DNA from: an uncultured Oscillospiraceae bacterium
GTDB lineage: Bacteria > Bacillota > Clostridia > Oscillospirales > Ruminococcaceae
Direction: 5' to 3'
Assembly (NCBI GenBank): GCA_900547455.1
Contig: URGV01000008.1
Span: forward strand, 7,710 to 71,709
DNA length: 64,000 nt
Made by a program: the position numbers and the translations under genes. Each line of letters begins with the position of its first letter. The stretch's first letter is position 1. Positions 16,739-25,857 of the stretch are shown piece after piece. The notes under the pieces are model-generated. The model saw only the letters and a list, made by a program, of their open reading frames with translations. It ran no database searches and had not been told where the DNA came from.

Positions 16739-17577
16739 AGATGACGCAGGCAAAGAAAAAGGCCTTCTGGCAGTCGCTGCCGGCCACCCCATATATCCTG
16801 TGGATGGCGCTGTTCATCATCATCCCGCTGGGGATGGTGGTCTTTTTCGCGCTGACCGACCCTCAGGGAAATTTCACGCTGGAAAATATCGCGCGCGGCG
16901 GTGAGCACATGGGCGTGCTGCTGCGCTCCATCAAGCTGGCAGCCATCGCCACCGCGCTGTGCGTGCTGATCGCCTACCCGCTGGCCTACATCCTCTCCCG
17001 CAAAAAGGGCTTTCAGAAGCAGACGCTGTTTATCATGGTGATGCTGCCGATGTGGATGAACTTTCTGCTGCGCACCTTTGCGTGGATGACCATTTTGGAA
17101 AACAACGGCCTCATCAATAAATTCCTGGGCCTGTTCGGCATCGGCCCGCTGCAGATGATCAACACCCAGGGTGCAGTCATTTTGGGAATGGTCTACAACT
17201 ATATTCCCTTCATGATTCTGCCCATCTACACCACCATGTGCAAGATCGGCGACGACGTCATCGAGGCCGCGCACGACCTGGGCGGCAACACCTTCCAGGT
17301 GATGGCGCGGGTGGTCATCCCCTTAAGCCTGCCCGGCGTCAGCACCGGCATCACCATGGTGTTTGTGCCGGCCATCTCCACCTTTATCATTTCGAAGATG
17401 CTGGGCGGCGGCACCAACCAGCTCATCGGCGACATCATCGAGCTGCAGTTTCTGGGCAACTCCTACAACCCCAACCTCGGCTCGGCCATCTCGCTGGTGC
17501 TGATGGTGGTGGTGCTGCTGTGCATGAGCATTATGAGCAACTTTGACGACGAAGAAATGGAGGGAAGGATTCTATGA
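16735..17577 (+). CDS. potB: Spermidine/putrescine ABC importer permease PotB
   Basis: A 280-residue inner membrane protein with six transmembrane helices. The EAA coupling loop reads [20 protein letters not shown] and docks onto PotA. The ATG at 16735 overlaps the potA stop; the frame extends upstream of it only as a shadow of potA. Its stop overlaps the potC start, so translation of the operon is coupled. Confidence 0.93.
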   Translation: MKMTQAKKKAFWQSLPATPYILWMALFIIIPLGMVVFFALTDPQGNFTLENIARGGEHMGVLLRSIKLAAIATALCVLIAYPLAYILSRKKGFQKQTLFIMVMLPMWMNFLLRTFAWMTILENNGLINKFLGLFGIGPLQMINTQGAVILGMVYNYIPFMILPIYTTMCKIGDDVIEAAHDLGGNTFQVMARVVIPLSLPGVSTGITMVFVPAISTFIISKMLGGGTNQLIGDIIELQFLGNSYNPNLGSAISLVLMVVVLLCMSIMSNFDDEEMEGRIL

Positions 17578-18392
17578 GAAAGAACAGATGGTTGTCCTCG
17601 CTGTATGTCTGGCTGGTCATGCTGTTTTTGTATGCGCCCATTGCGGTGCTGATCGTCTTTTCCTTCAACGACAGCAAGAGCCGCAACACCTGGACCGGCT
17701 TTACCCTGCGCTGGTATGAGGAGCTGTTCCACGACCGGGTCATCATCCAGTCGTTTGTGGTCATGCTGGTGGTCGCCATCGCCTCGTCGGTGGTCGCCAC
17801 CCTGCTGGGAACCCTGGCTGCGATTGGACTAAACAAGATGAACAAAAAGCTCAAGTCGGTCGTCATGACCTTCACCTACCTGCCGATGATCAACCCCGAA
17901 ATCATCACCGGCGTCGCGCTGATGCTGCTGTTCATCTACCTGAAGATGGAGTTCGGGATGCAGACCCTAATCATCTCGCACATCACCTTCAACGTCCCCT
18001 ACGTCATTTTAAATGTCCTGCCCAAGCTGCGGCAGATGGACCAGAACACCTACGACGCGGCGCTGGACCTGGGGTGCAATCCCTTCACCGCCTTCACCAA
18101 GGTGGTCATCCCGGAGATTATGCCGGGCATCGTCTCCGGCTTTTTGATGGCACTGACCTACTCGATGGACGACTTTGTCATCTCCTACTTTGTTTCCGGC
18201 GCCTCCATCCAGACGCTGCCAGTGGCCATCTACAGCATGACCCGCCGCCGCGTCTCCCCGAAGATCAACGCCCTGTCCACCATCATGTTCGCGGTGGTGC
18301 TGCTGGTGCTGCTGGTCTACAACATCCTCAGCAGCCGCAAGGCAAAGGCGGCAAACCGCCCGATGATCCGTGCCCAGAAGGAGGAGCTTTAG
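17574..18392 (+). CDS. potC: Spermidine/putrescine ABC importer permease PotC
   Basis: A 272-residue permease with six membrane helices and an EAA loop TYDAALDLGCNPFTAFTKVV. It pairs with PotB in the translocation channel. It starts inside the potB stop and ends two bases before the potD start. The N-terminal phrase LYVWLVMLFLYAPIAVLIVF is the usual first helix of PotC. Confidence 0.93.
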   Translation: MRKNRWLSSLYVWLVMLFLYAPIAVLIVFSFNDSKSRNTWTGFTLRWYEELFHDRVIIQSFVVMLVVAIASSVVATLLGTLAAIGLNKMNKKLKSVVMTFTYLPMINPEIITGVALMLLFIYLKMEFGMQTLIISHITFNVPYVILNVLPKLRQMDQNTYDAALDLGCNPFTAFTKVVIPEIMPGIVSGFLMALTYSMDDFVISYFVSGASIQTLPVAIYSMTRRRVSPKINALSTIMFAVVLLVLLVYNILSSRKAKAANRPMIRAQKEEL

Positions 18393-18393
18393 G

Positions 18394-19671
18394 ATGAAAA
18401 AAGGACTTCTTTCCCGCCTGAGCGCCCTGCTTTTGTCGTCGGTGCTGCTGTCCAGCCTCTCCACCAGCGCCTTTGCGCAGGAACAAAGCGGCTACGACAT
18501 GGACTACTATTCCCAGCTGCAGGGCAAGGACGTCACCATCAACGTCTACAACTGGGGCGAATATATCTCCAACGGCGACGACGACTCGCTGGACGTCAAT
18601 GCCGAATTTGAGGCGCTGACCGGCATCCGCGTCAATTATACACAATTTGATACAAACGAATCTTTATACGCAAAGTTAAAAAGCGGTGGCACCACTTACG
18701 ATGTCATCTTCCCCTCCGACTACATGGTTTCGCGCATGATCGCGGAGGACATGCTGGAGCCGCTCGACTTTGAGAACATCCCCAACTTCCAGTACATCTC
18801 CGACCGCTTTAAAAATCCCTCCTACGACCCGGAGAACCTCTACTCGGTCCCCTACACTTGGGGCACAGTGGGCTTAATCTACAACTACGACATGCTGGGC
18901 TTTGACCCGGACAGCTGGGACATCATGTGGGACCCCAACTATGCCAAGCAGATCCTGCAGTTCTCCAACTCCCGCGACGCCTTTGCCATCGCCGAGCTGC
19001 TGGAGGGCTACAGCATCAACACTCAGGACCCGGAGGAGCTGGAGCGCGCTGCGGACAAGCTCAAGGAGCAGAAGCCGCTGGTGCAGGCCTACGTCATGGA
19101 CCAGATCTTCGACAAGATGCAGGGCAACGAGGCGTCCATCGCCCCCTACTATGCGGGCGACGCGGTCAATATGATGGCGGTCAACGAGAGCCTGCGCTTT
19201 GTCATCCCCAAGGAGGGCACCAATCTGTTCTTTGACGCGATGTGCATCCCCAAAATCAAGGAGGACACCGAGGAGAGCCGCCTGAAAAAGCTGGCCGCCG
19301 AGATGTACATCAACTTCCTCAACGAGCCGGAAATCGCCGCGGCGAACATCGAGTACATCCAGTACTCCACCCCCAACGACGCCGCACTGGCGCTGCTGGA
19401 TGAGGAGACCCGCAACAATCCCATCATCTACCCCAGCGATGAGATTTTGGAAAACACCGAGGTCTATGTCAACCTCTCCGACGAGACCAATCTCCTCCTC
19501 GACCAGCTCTGGACCGAGATCATGAGCGCCGATGCCGGTTACAGCTACTGGAGCATGCCGCTGTTTTTGCTGGGCGCGCTGGCGCTGTCGGTCGGCATCA
19601 CCATCTTCAAGCGCAACCGCCGTCGCCGCCGCGAACGCTTCAGCTACGAATACCAAAATCAGGACTTTTAA
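18394..19671 (+). CDS. potD: Polyamine-binding protein PotD with signal peptide and C-terminal membrane anchor
   Basis: A 425-residue solute-binding protein. A signal peptide (MKKGLLSRLSALLLSSVLLS, then STSAFA cleavage) leads a canonical PotD fold: VYNWGEYIS, DVIFPSDYM, SVPYTWGTVGLIYN. It lacks a lipobox cysteine, so it is not a lipoprotein. Instead it carries a C-terminal hydrophobic helix (about 388-408) followed by an Arg-rich tail KRNRRRRRERF, which would hold the mature protein in the membrane from the other end. The ATG at 18394 follows AAGGAGGAG that lies inside the potC end. It is the last gene of the operon. Confidence 0.92.
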   Translation: MKKGLLSRLSALLLSSVLLSSLSTSAFAQEQSGYDMDYYSQLQGKDVTINVYNWGEYISNGDDDSLDVNAEFEALTGIRVNYTQFDTNESLYAKLKSGGTTYDVIFPSDYMVSRMIAEDMLEPLDFENIPNFQYISDRFKNPSYDPENLYSVPYTWGTVGLIYNYDMLGFDPDSWDIMWDPNYAKQILQFSNSRDAFAIAELLEGYSINTQDPEELERAADKLKEQKPLVQAYVMDQIFDKMQGNEASIAPYYAGDAVNMMAVNESLRFVIPKEGTNLFFDAMCIPKIKEDTEESRLKKLAAEMYINFLNEPEIAAANIEYIQYSTPNDAALALLDEETRNNPIIYPSDEILENTEVYVNLSDETNLLLDQLWTEIMSADAGYSYWSMPLFLLGALALSVGITIFKRNRRRRRERFSYEYQNQDF

Positions 19672-19688
19672 TATTTTCCTTTTCACAC

Positions 19689-19730
19689 AAAGGGAGGCGC
19701 ATCCAGTGGATGCGCCTCCCTTTACATTTT
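19689..19730 (+). terminator. Terminator of potABCD
   Basis: A perfect 16-bp stem (AAAGGGAGGCGCATCC and its complement) with a 3-base loop followed by TTTACATTTTG. The A-run on the other side suggests it can also stop the convergent LysR transcript. Confidence 0.9.
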
Positions 19731-19752
19731 GCAATATTTTTTATTATTTATC

Positions 19753-20658
19753 CTAATTGTAATATTTGGTGAAGAAGGTTTTGAGGAAGTGGAAAAATTG
19801 CTGTTCGCGGTCGGTCAGCTGGTAAGTCTTTGGCTTGATGTAGGCGATTTCGCTGCGATTACTCATCCCGCTCAGAGGAACATAAGCGTATTTGTTTCCC
19901 TGCGTGACCTTTTCGGAGGAAGTAGAGCTGATCGAAATATAGTTCCCGCTGTCCAGCGCCTCCAAAAAGGACGCCCGGTCGCTGACCACCAGCTCCGTCC
20001 CTTCCCGCTCAATATGCAGATAGTCCCGGAAAAATTCCTCGTCGCTGCGCTGAAAGCAGACCACCGGATACCCCTGAATCTGCGATAAGGTCAATTGTTT
20101 TTCAGATGCCAGGGTGTGGTCGCGCCGCATCATCACATTCATCGGCAGCTGGTCCTTCAGCACCTGATAGTCCAGGTTATAGCGCTCGATCAAGTTCCCC
20201 AGATGTCCCGGCAAGTTGGGGGTGCGCGAGAGAATGCCGATGCGCACCTGACGGGATACCACCCGGTCGATGACGCTGTCGTTCATCTCCTCCATAAAGT
20301 AGTCGGTGACACCTCTTTCCGGAAACAGCTCCCGGAAGCGCAGAAAAGCCTGAAACAAAAAACGCGAGTAGATCGCCGCAATGGACAAGTCTTTCTTCTC
20401 CTGAAAGTGCTCAGGGATCCTGCTGATCTTTTCCATCTCGGTCTGGATAGCACGCAGAGACTCCAGAAAAAGCTTCCCCTGCGGGGTAAGACTGACGCCG
20501 GAACGGGTGCGCACAAAGATAGGAAAACCATTTTCTTCCTCCAGATTACGGATGATGTTGCTGACCTGGGGCTGCGACATATACAGGTTCTGGGCTGCCT
20601 TGCTGATCGAGCGGCAACTTTCCACCTCCAGCAGAATTGCGATATGGTTTGTATTCAT
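19753..20658 (-). CDS. LysR-family transcriptional regulator
   Basis: About 301 residues from the ATG at 20658, preceded by AAGGAGG; a longer frame upstream reads through the promoter region. Residues 1-60 are the LysR winged helix (HIAILLEVESCRSISKAAQ and QPQVSNIIRNLEEENG), and the rest is the substrate-binding-like effector domain (LTLSQIQGYPVVCFQR). It is divergent from two membrane proteins and an amidohydrolase, and is very likely their regulator, given the usual LysR divergent arrangement. The inducer is unknown. Confidence 0.9.
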   Translation of the reverse strand: MNTNHIAILLEVESCRSISKAAQNLYMSQPQVSNIIRNLEEENGFPIFVRTRSGVSLTPQGKLFLESLRAIQTEMEKISRIPEHFQEKKDLSIAAIYSRFLFQAFLRFRELFPERGVTDYFMEEMNDSVIDRVVSRQVRIGILSRTPNLPGHLGNLIERYNLDYQVLKDQLPMNVMMRRDHTLASEKQLTLSQIQGYPVVCFQRSDEEFFRDYLHIEREGTELVVSDRASFLEALDSGNYISISSTSSEKVTQGNKYAYVPLSGMSNRSEIAYIKPKTYQLTDREQQFFHFLKTFFTKYYN

Positions 20659-21008
20659 CAGGAAAATCCTCCTTTTTTCATACTCTGTGTCCGTTCTCCA
20701 TAGTGTGCCAAGAAAGAGAAATCCTTTTACCGCAAAATCAACAAAGGATTCCGCTAAATTTGATGTTGCAGGGACAATGTGTTTGTAAGAATTACATAAA
20801 AATTGAAGAAGAATATAATAGGATAATAACAACTTCCATATAAACATAGCAAATCCTTATTAGCGATTTTGCCCCTGCTCTGTTATACTGGATACAGCGG
20901 AATTCCGATCGATCTTTTTTACCGAAATATCTCTTTGAGAAGTTCTTGAGATATTTTTATTGTACCATGAAAATGCGGTCTTGTGCAAACTTTGAAGGAG
21001 GAAGAAAA
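20659..21008. other. Divergent control region of the LysR gene and the DUF5058 operon
   Basis: About 350 bases without a gene. A TATACT at 20884-20889 is the most likely -10 of the plus-strand operon, with a poor TTAGCG -35 18 bases upstream, as expected for an activated promoter. The LysR-type box described separately lies over that -35. Confidence 0.55.
20849..20872. promoter_or_regulatory. LysR-type box (T-N11-A inside a larger inverted repeat)
   Basis: GCAAATC and GATTTTGC are inverted across a 9-base centre; within it the spacing T-N11-A, typical of LysR boxes, is present. It overlaps the -35 of the plus-strand operon, a place where an activating LysR protein would touch polymerase. Binding is inferred. 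Confidence 0.45.
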
Positions 21009-21740
21009 ATGAGAGATTATATGGAGATTGCAAACTCACCTTTGATGTTTATTCTGTGCGCAATCGTCATCGCCTATGTCGTCTTCCAGGCGGTGTGGTT
21101 TATGCGCCGGGCCTGGAAACACGGTAACGCCATCGGGCTGGACAGGGGAATCATGAAGAGTACCGTCACCGGAAGCGCCCTGTTTTCCATCGTGCCCAGC
21201 ATCCCGATTCTGATTGTGCTGGTCATGCTGATGTCGGTTCTGGGAAACTACTTTCCCTGGCTGCGTCTTTCGGTCATCGGCTCCAGCTCATATGAAAATG
21301 TTGCGGCCAACATTGCCGCCCGTTCCTTCGGCCTGCTGTCCTACACCGATGAGGGCTACAACGCCTCGATCTTTATCGCCACCATGTGGGCGATGTCCAT
21401 CTGCATCATGTATGAGCCGCTGCTGGTTATCTTTGGCCGTAAGCCGCTGGACAAGGCGATGACCAAGCTGCGCAAGAGCAAGCCAACCATCTACAATCTT
21501 CTGATCGACGGTGTCTTTATCGCCATGATGGGCTGGTTCTGCGCGCCCTATCTGACCTACTGGACCGAAAAGCCCGAGCAGATCCTCTCGATGGTGGCCC
21601 TGGTAGTCGCAGGCGCTGCCGCGCTGGGCTTTAACTGGCTGGCAAAAAAAACCAAGAAAAATTTCTTTAACGAAATGTCCTTCCCCGGCGGCATGCTGGT
21701 GGGCATGGCCGGAGCGTATGTGGCAAACCTGTTCCTGTAA
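21009..21740 (+). CDS. DUF5058-family integral membrane protein
   Basis: A 243-residue protein with about six membrane helices. The ATG at 21009 follows AAGGAGGAAG. Conserved-looking phrases are PSIPILIVLVMLMSVLGNYFPWLRLSVIGS (in two parts) and SFPGGMLVGMAGAYVAN near the C-terminus. I recognise it as DUF5058, a family with no known function that recurs beside amidohydrolases. Together with the next membrane protein it may form a two-subunit transporter for the amidohydrolase substrate or product (inference). Confidence 0.72.
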   Translation: MRDYMEIANSPLMFILCAIVIAYVVFQAVWFMRRAWKHGNAIGLDRGIMKSTVTGSALFSIVPSIPILIVLVMLMSVLGNYFPWLRLSVIGSSSYENVAANIAARSFGLLSYTDEGYNASIFIATMWAMSICIMYEPLLVIFGRKPLDKAMTKLRKSKPTIYNLLIDGVFIAMMGWFCAPYLTYWTEKPEQILSMVALVVAGAAALGFNWLAKKTKKNFFNEMSFPGGMLVGMAGAYVANLFL

Positions 21741-21770
21741 TTGACTGCACTTTACAAGGAGGAAATTGTT

Positions 21771-22499
21771 ATGGCAAATCCAAATGAAAAACCAACCGGA
21801 AAATACAGCGCGACCGAATCTTATTTAAACTCAACCCATCGCATCGGGCGCATCAGCGGCGTCATCGCCATCATTCTCATCATGATGGTGCCCGCTGTCA
21901 TCACCTTTGTCAACCGGGACATCCCCGTTGACCTTTCCAAAACCTTCAGCGCCATCGTCACCCTGACAGCCATCTACGGTGTGGTCAGCGTGGTGGAGGT
22001 CGTCTCCTTCAGCCCTTATCTGGGAACCGGCGGCACCTATCTTTCCTTCATCACCGGCAATATCATGAACATGAAGCTGCCGGCAGCGATGAACGCCCTG
22101 CGGGTCAACAAGCTGGACCGCGACAGCGACGAGGCCGAGGTCGTCACCACCCTGGCCATCAGCGCCTCCTCCATTGTCACCACGCTGGTGCTGTTTTTCG
22201 GAATGCTCTTTCTGGGCAACCTGCTTGTGCCGATCATCACCGGTCCGGCCCTGGCACCTGCCTTCGACAATGTCACCCCTGCCCTGACCGGCGCGCTGGC
22301 TGCCCCGTACTTTATGAAAAATAAAAAGCTCAGCATCCCAACCGTCATCGCCGGATGCGCGCTTTACCTCATCCTCGGCTATTCCTTCATGTCCTCCAAC
22401 TACAGCTACTTCATGCTGGGATTCATCGTCATCTGCTTCCTGTGCTACCTGCTGCTGTACAAGGTAGGCTATGTCAAGGATGAAAAAAACGCCAAGTAA
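21771..22499 (+). CDS. Integral membrane protein, likely partner of the DUF5058 protein
   Basis: A 242-residue hydrophobic protein with six or seven helices; the N-terminal 30 residues are polar. The middle has a glycine-rich stretch FSPYLGTGGTYLSFITGN followed by a conserved-looking loop with charged residues (NALRVNKLDRDSDEAEVV). The start has AAGGAGG. I do not recognise a characterised family. It lies 30 bases after the DUF5058 gene and 29 before the amidohydrolase, on the same strand, so it belongs to one operon under the LysR regulator. Confidence 0.68.
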   Translation: MANPNEKPTGKYSATESYLNSTHRIGRISGVIAIILIMMVPAVITFVNRDIPVDLSKTFSAIVTLTAIYGVVSVVEVVSFSPYLGTGGTYLSFITGNIMNMKLPAAMNALRVNKLDRDSDEAEVVTTLAISASSIVTTLVLFFGMLFLGNLLVPIITGPALAPAFDNVTPALTGALAAPYFMKNKKLSIPTVIAGCALYLILGYSFMSSNYSYFMLGFIVICFLCYLLLYKVGYVKDEKNAK

Positions 22500-22528
22500 G
22501 TGAATCCCAAAAAGGAGACTGATTAAAA

Positions 22529-23740
22529 ATGAAAGAGTTGCTTGAAAGAGCGAAGGAGCTCAACCCGGAAATTATAAACCACCGCCGCCACCTCCACCAA
22601 AACCCGGAGCTCGGCCTGCATCTGCCCAAAACAGCTGCCTACGTCTGGGAGAAGCTGGCGGAAATGGGCTATCAGCCGCAGAAAGTTGGCGACAGCGGCA
22701 TCGCCGCCATCGCGGGACAGGGAGAGAAAACCTTCCTGATCCGCGGGGACATGGACGCTCTGCCAATCCAGGAGGACACCGGCCTTCCTTTCTGTTCCAA
22801 CGTAGATGGCTGCATGCATGCCTGCGGCCATGACTGCCACACCGCCATGCTGCTGGGCGCCGCAAAGCTGCTCAAGGAGCGGGAGGCAAGCCTAAAGGGC
22901 AGAGTTAAAATCTTTTTCCAGCCGGGCGAGGAGATTCTGGACGGTGCCAAGACCTCAATTGAAGCGGGTGTTCTGGAAAATCCGCAGGTGGACGCCGCGA
23001 TGATGATCCACATCATGTCCGGCTCCCCCATCCCGGAGGGTAGCATCTGCTTCCCCGCTAAAAACGCCTGCTATGCCTCCGCTGACTGGTACCGCATCGA
23101 CGTCTCCGGCAAGGGCGGACACGGCGCGATGCCCCACACCACCATCAGCTCAATCAACACCCTCTGTGCCATCAACGCCGGTATCCAGGATATCATGTCG
23201 GTCGTCATCCCGCCGTCCGCCAACGCGGTGATGACCGTCGGCGAGATCCGCGCCGGAAAGGAAGGCAGCGGCAACGTCATCCCTGCCTCCGGTTATCTGG
23301 CAGGCACCATCCGCACCTTCGACGAACAGGTCCGCTCCACCATCAAAGATTCTTTGATTCAGATGGCTGAAAACACCGCCGCGGCCCGCGGGGCAACGGC
23401 ACAGGTGTCCTTCAGCCACAGCGCGCCGATCGCCCTCAATGACCCGGACACCCGCGCCTTCGCAATGGAAGCTGCAAAGCAGCTGCTGGGTGAGCAGAAG
23501 GTGATCGATATGGAGCAGCTCTGGGGCGGCAAATACGCCCTCATCAATGCCTCGGAGGATTTTGCCTATATTGCGCAAAAGGTCCCCAGCGCCATCATGC
23601 TCCTGGCGGCTGGAACCCCCGCAAACGGCTACGCCGCGCCGGGCCACAACCCCAAAACCAATTTCGACGAGAGCGTGCTGTACGTCGGCTCCGCTACCTA
23701 TGCCGCCATCGCCGCCGCCTGGCTACAAGCAAACGATTAA
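22529..23740 (+). CDS. M20D-family amidohydrolase (aminoacylase/hippurate hydrolase-like)
   Basis: A 403-residue cytoplasmic dimetal hydrolase. Metal ligands are in RGDMDALP (D), ACGHDCHTA (C/H pair) and PGEE (E), and the dimerisation domain is marked by GKGGHGAMPH. Members remove N-acyl groups from amino acids or cleave indole-acetyl-amino-acid-type conjugates; the exact substrate cannot be read. It follows two membrane proteins and is controlled by the LysR gene upstream, suggesting import and hydrolysis of an acylated compound (inference). A terminator follows. Confidence 0.9.
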   Translation: MKELLERAKELNPEIINHRRHLHQNPELGLHLPKTAAYVWEKLAEMGYQPQKVGDSGIAAIAGQGEKTFLIRGDMDALPIQEDTGLPFCSNVDGCMHACGHDCHTAMLLGAAKLLKEREASLKGRVKIFFQPGEEILDGAKTSIEAGVLENPQVDAAMMIHIMSGSPIPEGSICFPAKNACYASADWYRIDVSGKGGHGAMPHTTISSINTLCAINAGIQDIMSVVIPPSANAVMTVGEIRAGKEGSGNVIPASGYLAGTIRTFDEQVRSTIKDSLIQMAENTAAARGATAQVSFSHSAPIALNDPDTRAFAMEAAKQLLGEQKVIDMEQLWGGKYALINASEDFAYIAQKVPSAIMLLAAGTPANGYAAPGHNPKTNFDESVLYVGSATYAAIAAAWLQAND

Positions 23741-23774
23741 ACGAACACCCCCCTTTTAAAAGCTTCCTGTAAGA

Positions 23775-23815
23775 AACCCCACAGACCATCCTCCGATCGT
23801 CTGTGGGGTTTTGTT
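23775..23815 (+). terminator. Terminator of the amidohydrolase operon
   Basis: A 12-bp stem AACCCCACAGAC with its complement and a 12-base loop, followed by TTTTGTT. Confidence 0.88.
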
Positions 23816-23892
23816 CTGATAAAATTTCCTTTTTATCAGGCCCGTTTTTCTGACCCATCGCTGTTTTTCTCAAGAGCTTGCCCGGCTCACCC

Positions 23893-24171
23893 GCAAGCTA
23901 AATCAGGGCCAAGCCATTTTTTCTTGCTTATTTTCTTTTTTCCGCAAAAGCTTTGAGCGTCTCCCCAGCAAACTAACGCCAGCCTAAACCGTTTTTTCTT
24001 TGCTTATTTTCTTTTTTTCTGCAAAAGCCTTGAGCGTCTCCACATCAAACTAACGCCAACCTAAACCGTTTTTTCTTTGCTTACTTCTTTTTCCCGCAAA
24101 AACTTTGAGCGTTTTCACATAAAACTAACGCCAGCCTAAACCGTTTTTTCTTTGCTTACTTTCTTTTTTTA
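23893..24171. repeat. Tandem repeat, about 76-bp unit, nearly four copies
   Basis: Units beginning AAACTAACGCCAGCCTAAAC start at 23970, 24047 and 24122 (periods 77 and 75), with a diverged first copy from about 23893. Each unit carries a T-rich block (CCGTTTTTTCTTTGCTTA) and CGCAAAAxCTTTGAGCGT. The last copy runs into the 3' end of leuA. There are no spacers, so it is not a CRISPR array. No gene lies in this interval. Confidence 0.85.
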
Positions 24172-24188
24172 CTAAAAAGAAAGTAAGC
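24154..24188. repeat. Hairpin repeat spanning the leuA stop codon
   Basis: GCTTACTTTCTTTTT and AAAAAGAAAGTAAGC make a perfect 15-bp stem with a 5-base loop. One arm encodes the last residues of LeuA and its TAG; the other is part of the last tandem repeat copy. It is not followed by a T run in either direction beyond the stem, so it looks like a dispersed palindromic repeat more than a terminator. Confidence 0.7.
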
Positions 24189-25833
24189 GGTTGACGGCGC
24201 TGAAGAGGGCATAGATTGAAGCGGAGGCGATGTCGGTGTGGACGCCGCTGCCCCAGAAGGTCTTGCCGGAATCGGCCGTAATGCCGACATAGGCAATCGC
24301 GCGGGAGGTGGAGCCGCGCTCCAGCGAATGCTCCTGATAAACGATGTCGTGGAAGCGGATGTTTAAGCCCTTGCGCAGCGCGTTGCTCACCGCGTCAAAG
24401 CGACCGTTTCCGCGACCGGTCAGCTCAAACTGCTCGCCGTTCACCGTCAGCGAAACGGTGGTGTGGTAGACCTTTTTGTGCATGAAGTAAAAATCGTCCA
24501 GCTGAATCGGCGCGCTGAGGTTAACATAGGTATCGGTAAAAATCTGGTGCACCTCGTCGGAGGAAAGCTCCCGGTTCTGGTGATCGGAGATTCCCTTAAC
24601 GATGTAGCCAAATTCCTCCCGCATCTCCTTGGGCATGTTGATACCGTACCGGTGCTCCATCAGGTAGCCGATGCCGCCCTTACCCGACTGGGAATTGATG
24701 CGGATGACATCGTTCTCGTAGCTGCGGCCCACATCCTCCGGGTCCAGCGGCAGATAGGGCACGTTCCAGTGAGCGTTTGGATGCTGGGTGCGCCAGGTGA
24801 GGCCCTTGGCAATGGCGTCCTGATGGGAGCCGGAAAAGGCCGCAAATACCAGCTGCCCGCCGTAAGGGTGCCGCGGGGAGACGCTCATCCCGGTGGATTC
24901 CTCGTACATCTGCGCCACCTGCGGCAGGTTGGAGAGATCCAGCCCCGGATCGACGCCGTGGGAATAGAGGTTGAGCGCCAGGGTGATGAGGTCGACATTT
25001 CCGGTCCGCTCTCCGTTGCCGAACAGCGTTCCCTCCACCCGCTGTCCGCCGGCCAGCATTCCCAGTTCCGCCTCCGCGATGGCGCTGCCGCGGTCGTTGT
25101 GGGGGTGCAGCGAGAGGATCACCTTGTCCCGGTCGCGCAGGTGGGTGTCCATATACTCGATCTGGTTGGCGTAGATGTGCGGCAGCGACAGCGACATGGT
25201 GGACGCCAGATTGAGGATGACCGGCAGCTCCGCCGTCGGCTTCCACTCCTGCACCACCGCGTCGCAGATAGCCAGCGCAAAGTCCGGCTCGGTCCCAGTA
25301 AAGCTCTCCGGAGTGTATTCCAGCTGAATCTGCCCCTTCATCCTGCCCGCGCAGTCCGCGATGGTGCGCACCCCCTGCAGGGCGATGTCGATGATCTCCT
25401 CGCGGCTTTTGTGGAACACCTGCTCGCGCTGGGCGGCCGAGGTGGGGTTGTACAGGTGGACGATGGCCTTTTTGCACCCCGCCAGCGCCTCGAAGGTGCG
25501 GCGGATGATCGCTTCCCGCGCGGGGGTGATGACCTGGATGGTCACATCGTCGGGGATGAGGTTGTGCTCGATGAGGGTGCGCACAAACTGGTACTCGGTG
25601 TCCGATGCGGCGGGAAAGCCCACCTCGATCTCTCGAAAGCCCAGCCTGCACAAAAACTGGAAAAAGCTGCGCTTTTTCTCCAGATCCATCGGCACCACCA
25701 GCGCCTGGTTGCCGTCGCGCAGATCGACGCTGCACCAGCGGGGCGCCTGCGCGATGTATTCCCGCTGGCTCCAATGGTATTGCTGCGCAGGAGGCGCAAA
25801 GTAGTTGCGTGCATATTTTTGAACGTTTTTCAT
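24172..25833 (-). CDS. leuA: 2-isopropylmalate synthase
   Basis: A 553-residue enzyme of leucine synthesis that condenses acetyl-CoA with 2-ketoisovalerate. Catalytic and metal residues are in SVDLRDGNQAL and SLHPHNDRG, with LFGNGERTGNVD characteristic of the LeuA2 type. The C-terminal 130 residues (DDFYFMHKK onward) are the LeuA allosteric dimer domain. The ATG at 25833 is nine bases from AAAGG; earlier in-frame codons fall inside the T-box terminator. The gene is controlled by a T-box leader. The last codons overlap a palindromic repeat. Confidence 0.95.
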   Translation of the reverse strand: MKNVQKYARNYFAPPAQQYHWSQREYIAQAPRWCSVDLRDGNQALVVPMDLEKKRSFFQFLCRLGFREIEVGFPAASDTEYQFVRTLIEHNLIPDDVTIQVITPAREAIIRRTFEALAGCKKAIVHLYNPTSAAQREQVFHKSREEIIDIALQGVRTIADCAGRMKGQIQLEYTPESFTGTEPDFALAICDAVVQEWKPTAELPVILNLASTMSLSLPHIYANQIEYMDTHLRDRDKVILSLHPHNDRGSAIAEAELGMLAGGQRVEGTLFGNGERTGNVDLITLALNLYSHGVDPGLDLSNLPQVAQMYEESTGMSVSPRHPYGGQLVFAAFSGSHQDAIAKGLTWRTQHPNAHWNVPYLPLDPEDVGRSYENDVIRINSQSGKGGIGYLMEHRYGINMPKEMREEFGYIVKGISDHQNRELSSDEVHQIFTDTYVNLSAPIQLDDFYFMHKKVYHTTVSLTVNGEQFELTGRGNGRFDAVSNALRKGLNIRFHDIVYQEHSLERGSTSRAIAYVGITADSGKTFWGSGVHTDIASASIYALFSAVNRLLSF

Positions 25834-25857
25834 CTGGAACATCCTTTCGGGGAGAAA

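Noticed and set aside
23893-24171. Possible CRISPR array
   Set aside because: The 75-77 base units are contiguous with no variable spacers, the units are T-rich and diverged, and no cas gene is near.
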